64,000 nt of DNA from Paragonimus westermani (Eukaryota; Platyhelminthes; Trematoda; Plagiorchiida; Troglotrematidae). This document shows positions 38,263 to 48,690 of the stretch, piece after piece. A program made the position numbers and the translations under genes. The notes under the pieces are model-generated. The model did not search any database and had not been told where the DNA came from. It saw only the letters and a program-made list of their open reading frames with translations. Every line of letters begins with the position of its first letter. The stretch's first letter is position 1. Location: NCBI GenBank assembly GCA_008508345.1, contig QNGE01001259.1:49952-113951 (forward strand), written 5' to 3'.

Positions 38263-40476
38263 TTATGCAACTGCTTTATCACGAGGATCATTCGCACGGG
38301 ACGTGGTTCGTTCACTTAGCGTGCCACAGTCGTCCACGGGGTCACCGAAAGTAGAACTAGGTCCGATAGACACATCTTCGGTGGAAAGAGTTGCTTGAGG
38401 TAGTTTTTGCGGAGTTAATAAGTTAGATCTGTACATAAAACAGTTTGGGTTGGGCATTCGGGAAGGCAAATGCGCTGAACGCAAGGAAGTAAACGACGGA
38501 ACATGGTAACACATGGGATCATGCCTCATTACACGATGGGGCATTTGTACGGTCCTAGACAGACGAACTGAAGCATGACTAGAGGAAGGACTCAGCTCTG
38601 AATGTTGCACCGTAAAAGGTGTCACGTCCCCCATTCCACTGTCTGAAGGGCTGAGTAGTCGTGTGTTAGCATGTGTAAGCTGGTAGGATGAGCAAAGATA
38701 GTCAAGGTCATCCTTATTCACAGAGAGGTCTTTTGAACGATAAGCCGTACTTGAAGGTGGGATTAGAGTAACCGGATAGAAACACGTATCTGGCGGATAG
38801 GCTGTCACAGAAGCATACTTGGAGCAGAGACCAGCATGTGAGTCGTACTGATTGTTGGGAGAACAAACGCGTTTCCGCGCCTTAAAACGACGGCGATGTC
38901 GCCGAACACAATACAAACCTCCCCAAACGAGCAAAGAAACTACCACAAAGAACAGTGCAAACAGTAAAACAAATAGAATCCAGGTGTTTAAGCCTACATT
39001 CTGTAAACGTAGAACACGAAAAGTTCGGCTGTCTGAAATATCGAGGGAATTGTCCTTCGTAGCAGTCCAGAGCTCGGTAGGCAATACACTATCATCTTTG
39101 CTACTGGATAGAGTACTCGGTTTGAAGAGGAAAACAGCATTAGCTGTAGCCGGACGTGGCGTAAGCACGGCTGGATGGATGAATGGATGATGGGAAGCCG
39201 GTAAACTACTGATTGTGGATATCATCGTTGAGGGTGGACAAATTTGAAAAGAGGATGGTTGTATGCGAAGTCCATCTGGAATCATCTCTGCATTTGGTGG
39301 AAGGCCTAACCAATGTTGTGGAAGACAGGGCACATAATGGGCGGGGGTCAATATTAAGTGGGTCAGGCTAGGACAGCGGCTCCAGGCGATCGGCGGAAGC
39401 ATCAAACGGATACCGGATGTGACTGTCTGCCAATAGGTCAACTTCTCAAGAGAAACTCTGGTCAAATTTTTGGGGCAAACACCATTCAGCCACCACTGAT
39501 CATCATTGATAGAATCAACCGTTAATAATGGGTTTTCGGAAAGTTGAAGTTGTCTAAGATCAGGCAAGACATCCAGGAGAGTGAGGGAAACAAATTTCAA
39601 ACCAGGCACAGTGAGTCGATTACCTTTCAGATTTAAAATCTTCAAACGCTGCAGCCCGATAAACACAGATAAAGGCAAATAATCCAGCAGATTATTGGAC
39701 AAATCCAATCTCAACAAATTTGGTATCCGAATAAACGCCTTGGATTTTAGGTGGGTAATCTGATTGCCAGACAAGTCCAAAATGATGAGGGCGCTAGAGT
39801 TCAACAACGCAAAACCCCACCGCGCCAGGTCTATCGTGCTGAGCTTGTTACGACTTAAATCTAGCAAACGCAGTTGCGGCGCGTTTGCCAACCAGCCAAC
39901 TCCTAGACCATCACTGGTCAGTTGAGGATTGTTGCGTATTTCACAGTCTAACAGTTGTGTAGCGCGCAATTCATCAATAAAACCCGACTGAATTTTACGT
40001 AGTTGAGTTTGTTGAACGGTTAGATGTCGGAGTCTCAAAGTACCCACTGACTGAAACAATAGATTCCTTAAGGTGGAGGAATGAAGCTCGAAGAAACCGT
40101 CATCTGAACCCGATGAGCCCGCGATAACCAAACGCTCTAGATGTTCACTGCAAGATGTGGAATGTTCTATTGGGTGCCTCCGAATATGCGGCCAAGAAGA
40201 CTGGACCAACTGAATCTTCAACTGCCTCCAGGTTGGTAAACAGAACGTTATGTCAGGCCAATGATACAGTGAGTTAGTATCATGCTGACAAAATTGTTGT
40301 TTAGTGAGCGGTTTTTGTTCCACACTTCCAAGACCCCGATCAGTAGGCAAAAGACAACAAACAGCAGCTGTGTTTGTATCTGAACATTTACATCCAGACG
40401 GGCACCCTGTCGAAACAGTTGCGTTTATGGAAGTAACAAGAAGACAGATGAGCAGGAGATTGAGCGTGAAAACCAT
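38263..40476 (-). CDS. Leucine-rich-repeat type I transmembrane protein
   Basis: A single uninterrupted frame of 737 codons starts at the first in-frame ATG (40476). The frame is open upstream only as far as a TGA at 40507-40509, and the ATG leads straight into a signal peptide (MVFTLNLLLICLLVTSINA). Residues 25-41 form an LRRNT-like cysteine cluster (CPSGCKC, later CC). Typical repeats follow at about 203-322: LRLLDLSRNKL, LIILDLSGNQI, LLRLDLSNNLL, LKILNLKGNRL, LRQLQLSENPL. More degenerate repeats flank these, with cysteines after them. A Ser/Pro-rich stalk leads to one membrane helix at about 497-524, then a basic stop-transfer cluster (RRHRRRFKARKR). A cytoplasmic tail of about 200 residues is rich in Ser, Thr, Tyr and Pro with no recognised domain. 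By analogy with other LRR membrane proteins it is probably a cell-surface adhesion or receptor protein; the ligand is unknown. No intron is needed in the coding part. It is the only intact gene in the window. Confidence 0.93.
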   Translation of the reverse strand: MVFTLNLLLICLLVTSINATVSTGCPSGCKCSDTNTAAVCCLLPTDRGLGSVEQKPLTKQQFCQHDTNSLYHWPDITFCLPTWRQLKIQLVQSSWPHIRRHPIEHSTSCSEHLERLVIAGSSGSDDGFFELHSSTLRNLLFQSVGTLRLRHLTVQQTQLRKIQSGFIDELRATQLLDCEIRNNPQLTSDGLGVGWLANAPQLRLLDLSRNKLSTIDLARWGFALLNSSALIILDLSGNQITHLKSKAFIRIPNLLRLDLSNNLLDYLPLSVFIGLQRLKILNLKGNRLTVPGLKFVSLTLLDVLPDLRQLQLSENPLLTVDSINDDQWWLNGVCPKNLTRVSLEKLTYWQTVTSGIRLMLPPIAWSRCPSLTHLILTPAHYVPCLPQHWLGLPPNAEMIPDGLRIQPSSFQICPPSTMISTISSLPASHHPFIHPAVLTPRPATANAVFLFKPSTLSSSKDDSVLPTELWTATKDNSLDISDSRTFRVLRLQNVGLNTWILFVLLFALFFVVVSLLVWGGLYCVRRHRRRFKARKRVCSPNNQYDSHAGLCSKYASVTAYPPDTCFYPVTLIPPSSTAYRSKDLSVNKDDLDYLCSSYQLTHANTRLLSPSDSGMGDVTPFTVQHSELSPSSSHASVRLSRTVQMPHRVMRHDPMCYHVPSFTSLRSAHLPSRMPNPNCFMYRSNLLTPQKLPQATLSTEDVSIGPSSTFGDPVDDCGTLSERTTSRANDPRDKAVA

Positions 40477-40509
40477 TAGAGTGACGGTTTGTACATTCAA
40501 TGTATGTCA

Positions 40510-41319
40510 CAATTTTGGAAACACATAACGTCGAATTCGCGAGCCGAACAAAGGCACCAAGCTGCACTGGGAGGATTCGACGAACATAAGCGACCAATGA
40601 ACAGGCTAGTAAGTTTAAGCTACTGGAATAGCCAATGAAAGCACAGGGCTCACGTGGACCAATCAAAATCAACATGTGCGTATGATGAGACTACGGCAGA
40701 TGACGGCTTGAAATATTGATGAGACAAGGCATAACGATGAGTACGCAAAGGTCAAGATACAAAACTAGTATGGATGAAGTTAACTACGTTAGACATCGGC
40801 TAAATATCAACACACGAATAAAACAACTCACTCAGAAGAGTTCAACCAAAGGGGAAACCATAAGCATAAGTACGACGAACACATATGAAGTAGTTTCCAC
40901 ATAGAAGTAGTGGGTTGATGTATTGAAAAGGAAGTGGAGGGGAAAAAGTTAGCGGAAAAGCTAACAAAGGAGGTGGAATAAATAAAAATGTGTGAATTAA
41001 GTAATGATGACTTCAGCTAACCCGCCCAAGTGTTTGTAAGTAAAGGAGAACTATGTTACATAACCCACACTGGACACCAGCCCCATCACATTAGGCACGT
41101 AACAAAAAAGATTAATGATGAGTAGTATGCCGGCTCTGCCAACTATAAAGCGTACCAGTTATGTAAAATCCGAAACTCAGCCATGTTCGAACCGGAGACA
41201 GGGTCGCATGCTCCCAAGGGGCGTACTGTCATACCAGATGAACTTGGAAATAATACATCGAAAATTCAACAAAAAAACACCTACCTGTAAAACATCTCTC
41301 AAACATGTCGCCCCATATT

Positions 41320-41320
<1 letters not shown>
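40510..41320. other. Upstream region of the LRR gene; no gene seen
   Basis: This stretch lies 5' of the minus-strand LRR gene and should contain its 5'UTR and promoter. No TATA-like element or splice signal could be singled out. Open frames are short and unrecognised. Confidence 0.4.

Positions 41321-41321
<1 letters not shown>

Positions 41322-41385
<64 letters not shown>
41322..41385. repeat. (AT)n microsatellite at the 3' end of a retroelement
   Basis: About 64 bases of almost pure AT, broken once by AA. It directly abuts the 3' terminus (minus strand, CACTGTGACAGGTTAATCCG then AACC) of the non-LTR copy at 41390-42785 and may be its tail, or a microsatellite grown from it. Confidence 0.9.
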
Positions 41386-41389
41386 CGGG

Positions 41390-42785
41390 TTCGGATTAAC
41401 CTGTCACAGTGACGGGAGCCAAAGGACGCCCGCGATTAACCATCGCCGCAGGTCACATGAGCCGCAGCACCTGTGGCTCTCCTCGTATAACACGTATCCA
41501 GTGTGAACCAGAAGGAATAAGACCAATACGGGTGTGCGTGAGGCCTTTGTGCCTTGTCGAGGAACACTGACTAGCCAATTCATAGACTACCTCGAAATGG
41601 AAAACACTATCTCTCGAGAAATAAACACAGAAAAACTATAAGGAGAAGATCTACAAGAAGGAGAAAAATATTGAAAATATAACGAAAGATGCGTTCCACT
41701 ATACGACTGAATGTTAGTGCACTCTAGAAAAAACATGGAGTAAAATCAAAATGCAAGCTTGGATAGCAAGAAAACAGACAAAACATTCATCACGCAGTAC
41801 ATCAACAATGCTGAAGGAAAGGAATGATAGGAGGCCACATACATTCAGGCTTCTGAAAGGTGGAGCGGGTGGGCTCCAAAGGACGAGAGACGTTGGTTGA
41901 CGTGAACAAAAAAAGATGGATGCAATGAATACCTCCTTGACCCTAACGTACTCTATGTCGCTTCGCAGATGGTGTACTACAAACACGTTGATGACCTACT
42001 AATCTCAAATGGCCAACACATTCGCGGCCGGACACAGCTCAACGCCATATGGTCACGTCACTCCGACCTACGACACCGATTGTTCCCTTCCGTACCGCAC
42101 ACTCCCGCTCAAGCAACTTCCATACGTACCTCAGCATCCTATTTCTCCAGACTGGCCGGCTCAAGACCAAGTCGGCCCAACATCTAAAATCGATCGTGAT
42201 GACGCTCGTATCCAGTTGGAGTCGGGTGTTCCTGATAGCCAGCTCGTGAGTAGCACATAAGTGAAGCAGACGATAATCGTTCTCGTTGACTGAACCGGTG
42301 CTGTACGATTCGAGAACTCCCTGCCCGGCTACCGAATCGCACCCAACTCGAGCGTTTAAGTCACCCAGAACAAACAGTCGGCCAATCGCCGGTGCCGACC
42401 GGAATGTGACGGACAGCTGATCTTAGAAGTGGTCATTTGTATCACCAGTGTGACACATAGTTCGACCATAAACACTGACAAGTGCGGCACAATTACACCG
42501 TCCGATTCGAAGGTGCATGGGCAGGATTCAAGTGTGGATCCCGTGCGCTTCGCCTATCACCAAGGCGTTGATGCGATCAGCGACTGCGAAACAGACACCA
42601 TACCCCCGAGCACCGTCGAGTAGAAGCTGGACCCAGCACCTGCTTCTCGGAGCCTACCTTGACCTGCAATCATTGTCCCACCCAAAACTGCTACGTCGAT
42701 TCCATACCGGCTCAGTTCCATAGGGATCAGCGCGGTTTGCCGATCTGGACGTTCTGTAGTGTCACAACGGTACAGCAGCGTGAGT
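41390..42785 (-). mobile_element. Non-LTR retrotransposon copy: endonuclease fused to C-terminus, RT deleted
   Basis: The minus strand reads TERPDRQTALIPMELSRYGI, DVAVLGGTMIAGQGRLREAG (usual DI-ALSETR, so the catalytic Glu is lost), GYGVCFAVADRI, SVYGRTMCHTGDTN, LFVLGDLNARVGCDS (usual LGDFNARVG) and DYRLLHLCATHELAIRNTRL. These are the successive blocks of an AP endonuclease. It then passes directly, near 42185, into IDFRCWADLVLSRPVWRNRM and later AVRKGTIGVVGRSDVTIWR, the extreme C-terminus as seen at 59630-59830, ending LVGHQRVCSTPSAKRHRVR and TAG at 41943. The whole RT is missing. The C2H2 finger has lost its first two cysteines (stop and Ser). The 3'UTR (41942-41390) is shared with 59925-60490. 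Stops within the endonuclease show it is dead. Confidence 0.88.
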
Positions 42786-43058
42786 ATAGACTGTGTCCCA
42801 ATGGAAAGTATTGTTATGCAATCAGTACCCGAAATTATTGACCTGCAGGAAAGTTATGTTGATTAGAATTTACCGGCCCGTGTTGTATTCACAATAGTGG
42901 CTGACGCAACCAATCGGGTAGCATTGATGTTGGCGTATTCGTGTCCAGACGTTGTCTACCCTTAATTGTCTGTCGTACATAACCTGCATGGTTTACGTTT
43001 GCGACTGATGACAGTGTACGAAATGTTAATATCGTAGCGCACGTCTTCCTTCTGCAGT

Positions 43059-43073
43059 GATATATATATATAT
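43059..43073. repeat. (AT)n microsatellite
   Basis: Short AT run flanked by gcagtg and gtttgc. Confidence 0.9.
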
Positions 43074-46000
43074 GTTTGCTTTTAGCCCACTGGATAAGAA
43101 AAGTTGAAAAATCACTCATTCGATGCACCATAGTTGTGTTAGACTTGATTTCAAATCTAACACCACCCACGGAGAGATATCGTGAACCAAACAACCGAGC
43201 CACAACGAAACAGCCTCGCAAATCTCATTATGATATCGGTTGTAATATAGTCGTTTGTTTAGAAGGAGCTGTGACGCGAAATGGTTGGATCCCGGAATAA
43301 AATCTAAGAATTCAGTTCAGTCCATACCTCTCAGTTTAACTCGATGCTACAAACGAGTGTTGCATGACAGCATGCTAGCTGAGCATTAATTTCCATCACA
43401 GATTTGCAGCTGTCGATCAAGATGACAGTAAAAACGAGGGAGTCTATCCGAATGCGAGGGTAGCCATCGAATGTCAGTTAGCTTCAATCATTTTTGTACA
43501 AAATCCCATCAGTAAGGATACGGATTAAAAAATCAGAATAACACGCTACTAAAATCGATCGGGACTCGCTAAGTATTCCAAACATTGATTGCAAAAACAA
43601 GGAGCGACATCAAACACATCTATAGTTCACACAAAAAAGACAAGTAATTTTGTGCAGCAACCGAAAAGCGTACAGGTTCGCAATCATTTCAAACACATCA
43701 AACTACTGAATGAAAAAAACAATTTGACTTTTTATGGAATTGTGATGTTTGAGAGGCAGTTAAACAACGAGTAGTGCAGAATGTATACGATATCTGATTT
43801 GGGATTTATTTAAGTAGACCGAAAGGAGTTTAACTCTAGTGTCCATACAACGAAAAAACACAAGTCGTGAAAATAGGACAACTCAAGCGTACAAATCATT
43901 TGTAAACCAAGACAGATCTCATCATTCAGTGTTAACCGCATGTAGTAAAGTTCCCTGTTAAAAGGTTGCCTACGATAAACCTGTTCTCCACCAACTACCG
44001 TTATGTCACTAGTTCTTTAGACCATGCATATCTTCATTGATTTTAGCACGATCATGAGTCAATTCGATTCGTGAAGTGCGTGGAATGAACACCACCCTTG
44101 CAATCGAGAGTGTAATGATAACCGATGTTCATAGTGCTCATAGCAGGCTTCTACTTGCTGGGTAGCCAAGCGCTTTAATAGGATTATGAACCAGATCAAC
44201 TGGTAGAATGTGTTGAACGATGTGAAAAGTAAACGAGAAAGACAGGAGGTAGGCAACGATAGAGGGCGACAGGCGAATCTCATTGAGGCTAATTCACTGA
44301 CCATACATTAAGGTTAACCAGTACCGTAATCTGATTGATCGAAAGTACTAGAGTCTGGATGTGCTACGCGCTCAACTGTCGTCAGCAGCGCTGGAAGCTT
44401 CTTATCAATAAGAGTGGGTTCTATCCATCGTACAGCTTCGACTCCATCAGCACAAGAAGACACGCTGAGATATATGAGCGGTTCGTTTACGGTCTTCAGT
44501 GAAAAACGTAGAAATAAATGGACTAAATACCATTACACGAGCTGGAACAAATAGTCCATGGACAGCAACACAATCCCAATAATCGGGACCACAGTAACTC
44601 GACGAACTCTCAGTCATTTTGTGGATATAATGCTGGTAAATGAGTTCCGTTAAAAAATGTTTCGCTAGATGAATAATGGCGGGTTCCCATCGTGCAACAG
44701 CCTAGTGAATAGGTAAACTGGGTCACCCTGTTCATGTTCTATCATGAGGATTATAGCGATCAATGACATGCGGTTTTGAACAATAGACTCACCAAGCTGA
44801 GGCAGGCGCGTAGTCAGTGTTAAGCCCCTTACGGTGACATCTGTGAAACTATTCTGTCCATAGGGATGTCATCTCAACTGCAAACGAACTGGTGCATAAC
44901 GTGGAAAAGAGAACTAAGAAAGTGAGCTGCCTTCGTGATTCGTCAGAGCTGTTATTTTGATACTGTGGAGTCAGAGCAATCGCACAGTCCTATTACTTGG
45001 ATAAGATGTTAATCTCTGTTTCAGAACATTCGGTAGGTAGTGTGAACAGCAAATTTATGGATATCAACTATTTGTCCGACATAGATAAACAACAAGTTCA
45101 CCATTTATGAGTGATTGGAGCAAACATATCGCATCAATATTTTCCATTCTGCGTATAGGAAAGCAGCAAGGAGAATCAAGTGTTTCAAGTACGTGTTTTA
45201 AGCGTAAGCGGACTGACAAGAAAGGGAACAGTCGAGTTACGTTTTGTGCTCACCAGCGGGTTCACATTCTACAACCGGTTTGGTGTTCACGTCAAAATTT
45301 AAACAACTGCAGTTGACAGTTCTGCGATAAACCGTCAATGGGAAACAAACACCAAAAACCACAATCTTTCCATCACTAATGATGTTGATAAGATGAATAG
45401 CCGAGATAGATTTCAGAGCACACAACAAAAGCTTCGGATACGCACAGACAAGGAATGTGAGCCGGGTGTAGTGTAGTCATGTCCGTCATTTGATTTGAAA
45501 TCAACACACACAGAGGAGTAAGGAAATATTGACTGGTACTCATCAAAGGCCGTATGAACTACGCTTACAGGGACCCCCAAAGTAGAATAGAATTGTATTC
45601 TCCATAGACAGGTAGTTAACTAACTTGGGAAGGTTTATAAAAGTGAGGCATATCTGTGGCGGGGGGGTAATGTGTGTGCTTATCAGATATGCACAGGCTG
45701 TGCGCTGCGGTTTACCTTGCCCATTGTTTTGCTCACGAATGTGAATGAACACTAACATCACACGTACGAGTTCAGTCAAGTGTTCTTTGAAGTAAGTACA
45801 CAGTTCGGTGACAAAACGTGATAAATGATGAATTACAGAGTGACCTACTGCAATCAGAAGCTTACACACACGGCCGGATTGGGCAGTTAGGCGATAGTGA
45901 AGGTTCTCGGATGAGTAAAAGAGATTGCGAGAAATAATGAGAATGATACCAATACAAGAACCTCTTGGAAAAAACGTAAGGACACCCAAGCGAGAAAGTA

Positions 46001-46124
46001 GTAGGAAGCAAGTTCGTTCGACCTGGTAACAGAAAGGAAAGGCTCACCGAAAAGGCTGGAAAACAACATTGGCTTGCCTGTTCATCATTTACTGTATCGA
46101 AAGGGTTTACACTCTCCTGTGGTC

Positions 46125-46145
46125 ATATATATATATATATATATA
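46125..46145. repeat. (AT)n microsatellite
   Basis: AT run of about 21 bases. Confidence 0.9.
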
Positions 46146-47599
46146 CCGAACGAAGAGTCACACCTAATTCAAGAAATGTTCGTCGCCGAGAGCGGACTAC
46201 AGTGGACGATGAGTCGACCGATGTGATTAAATAAATGAAAATAACATGGTCCGATTAAGAAACGGATAATCCAGACGAAGTTGTGCCAACAGCATATCAA
46301 AGGAAAGTTTGTAGAGGACAATAGAAAATTCACAGTAGGTGGAAAAGGTTAGATTGGTTACCCTAAAAAGTGACCCAACTGTAGGAAGCATGGTAAGATG
46401 CTTTCCTTTCAAGTATGCCTAAATATCCGAGGTTCTAACGTTTCGACAATATAACGACGTTCTTACAGATTTCTTTGAAAGAACCTTGATGAAAAGTACG
46501 GCCTATTAGCTTGGTCACCGTACGACGTTCACGAATATTTGAGGTATAATCATAGTCCGAAGATACATATTTATTAGGCGAACAGCATATAACATGAATA
46601 TACAAAAGATAGTGACTCAAAATCAACCAAAAATGAATTCGGACTGTGTGATAATACTGCGTCGTGAACTTGAATAACGTCACTGTATGTCGTACATCCA
46701 GAATTAATTACTATTCTGGCCATCAAAGCAAATGGGTCTGATCACTTGGTGAAAGCAAAAAGTGTGTCAACTACATTACAGCAGAAAGCGAAGGACAGTG
46801 AAAATTATCTGTCATTTGTCTATTACACAGAATTATACAGCTTTCCAATGACCTTCAAATATACATGGCAAATTTGTGCAAAAAGGGACCTTTTTGATTA
46901 CGCAAAGAACTCTTCCTCCAAATAGTCGTATATTACGTAGGTAATTAATTCTGAACGCCTACGTTTAACAACTCGAAGAAATACTGATTCGTTCATCTCG
47001 AACGTACAGTTGAGGAGAAGAAATGCAAAATAGCTTATGAAAAGAAAATAGCCGAGCGAAAAATGACAGAAAAAAACTAGATATTTCGGAAGCGAAGACT
47101 CCAGCCACAAATCAATGAACGTCCATGCAAGGATTACACATATAACAAAATTTCGTATTGACTTTAAACCTCAAACAAAAAACTGACACGCCAGATTTCG
47201 AGATATCAGTTATGTGAATTTACGTTGCTCATCAAGCGACCAAACACCCATCACCCGGTGAAACTATTTGCCCAATTTCCTATTTGATTACGCATACGGA
47301 GAAGTTTTAAACGGTTTACTCAAGCAATTGACCGATAGGATAATTCGTTCGAACAGATTAGAAGAGACGGTTGCAATGGTTTTAATGTGAAAATTATGAA
47401 GACGTTGAACTATGAATCACCAAATAATCAACCAAATCGCTGTGAAGTTTCACAACATGTGCAACGTATATATCAATGAAACAAGAAATTACAGTGTCAA
47501 TTTCTATTGGCAGTTTGTAAAATTCGACACCTAAAATACTTAGCCACAAGACGAAGCAAATTATTAATATTCCTTACTGACATGATAACAGCCATCATG

Positions 47600-48690
47600 A
47601 TCATCATCATAAAAGGCAATACATCAGTGGTTCACACTAATGCTTAACAGCCACACAACCATAAAGAAAAAACAAACCCTGTATAGGAAGGGAGAGAAGA
47701 AAAAAAAAGGGACGAAAAGAGACCTAACTACTGAAAATGACTNNNNNNNNNNNNNNNNNNNNNNNNNNNNNNNNNNNNNNNNNNNNNNNNNNNNNNNNNN
47801 NNNNNNNNNNNNNNNNNNNNNNNNNNNNNNNNNNNNNNNNNNNNNNNNNNNNNNNNNNNNNNNNNNNNNNNNNNNNNNNNNNNNNNNNNNNNNNNNNNNN
47901 NNNNNNNNNNNNNNNNNNNNNNNNNNNNNNNNNNNNNNNNNNNNNNNNNNNNNNNNNNNNNNNNNNNNNNNNNNNNNNNNNNNNNNNNNNNNNNNNNNNN
48001 NNNNNNNNNNNNNNNNNNNNNNNNNNNNNNNNNNNNNNNNNNNNNNNNNNNNNNNNNNNNNNNNNNNNNNNNNNNNNNNNNNNNNNNNNNNNNNNNNNNN
48101 NNNNNNNNNNNNNNNNNNNNNNNNNNNNNNNNNNNNNNNNNNNNNNNNNNNNNNNNNNNNNNNNNNNNNNNNNNNNNNNNNNNNNNNNNNNNNNNNNNNN
48201 NNNNNNNNNNNNNNNNNNNNNNNNNNNNNNNNNNNNNNNNNNNNNNNNNNNNNNNNNNNNNNNNNNNNNNNNNNNNNNNNNNNNNNNNNNNNNNNNNNNN
48301 NNNNNNNNNNNNNNNNNNNNNNNNNNNNNNNNNNNNNNNNNNNNNNNNNNNNNNNNNNNNNNNNNNNNNNNNNNNCCACCGCTGCTGATGCAGCTTCCCA
48401 GGTATACAAACCGGTCAACAACCTCCATGACTACATTATCTAGCATCAAATCTACGTGGTCACAGCAATCCTGCAGAAGCACTTTGCATTTTGAGGCTGC
48501 AAAGCGCATTCCGAAGTATTTAGCAGAACGCGGAATTGCGTCTAGCACTGCTTGTGTCGATTGAAAGTTGTCAAACAGCAACACCTTGTCGTCAGCATAA
48601 TCAAGATCAGTCAGTCTTTCACCAGGTAGGAGGTCCACGCCAGCATCTTGTGAGTGCCGGAGACAATCCTCCATTATTTCGCGCGACGAA
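47600..48690 (-). mobile_element. Non-LTR retrotransposon, RT (YADD intact) and 3'UTR, split by assembly gap
   Basis: The minus strand from 48690 encodes EIMEDCLRHSQDAGVDLLPG, ERLTDLDYADDKVLLFDN (catalytic YADD intact), SAKYFGMRFAASKCKVLLQD, and VVMEVVDRFVYLGSCISSG. This is the palm/thumb of a non-LTR RT in one open frame of about 99 codons up to the N-run. On the far side of the gap, 47742-47600 is the element's 3'UTR, shared with 17330-17240 and 25800-25870 and ending near ATC repeats at 47594-47610. The missing 633 bases should therefore hold the C-terminal domain and part of the 3'UTR. The copy is 5'-truncated at about 48690. It is the least decayed RT of its family in the window. Confidence 0.88.
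47743..48375. other. Assembly gap (633 N)
   Basis: A run of N between two parts of the same non-LTR element. Translations across it are meaningless. The number of Ns may be an estimate. Confidence 0.99.

Larger units (their letters stand above)
42786..47590. other. No gene recognised
   Basis: About 4.8 kb. It holds two AT microsatellites (43059-43073 and 46125-46145). The longest frame is 45543-45989 on the minus strand (148 codons, hydrophobic patches, no domain recognised). The minus-strand frame at 42889-43221 ends just upstream of the non-LTR endonuclease fragment and could belong to that element's 5' part, but no motif supports this. Confidence 0.5.

Noticed and set aside
38852..39190. 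112-codon plus-strand frame inside the LRR gene
   Set aside because: It is a shadow of the minus-strand LRR coding sequence, with no independent support.
45543..45989. 148-codon minus-strand frame with hydrophobic patches
   Set aside because: It matches nothing recognised, and the first codon is not ATG. Such lengths occur by chance in 64 kb.
47624..48674. Long open frames of 265-316 residues across the N-run
   Set aside because: They consist mainly of undetermined residues from the assembly gap. Only the flanking RT part (48376-48690, minus) is real sequence.
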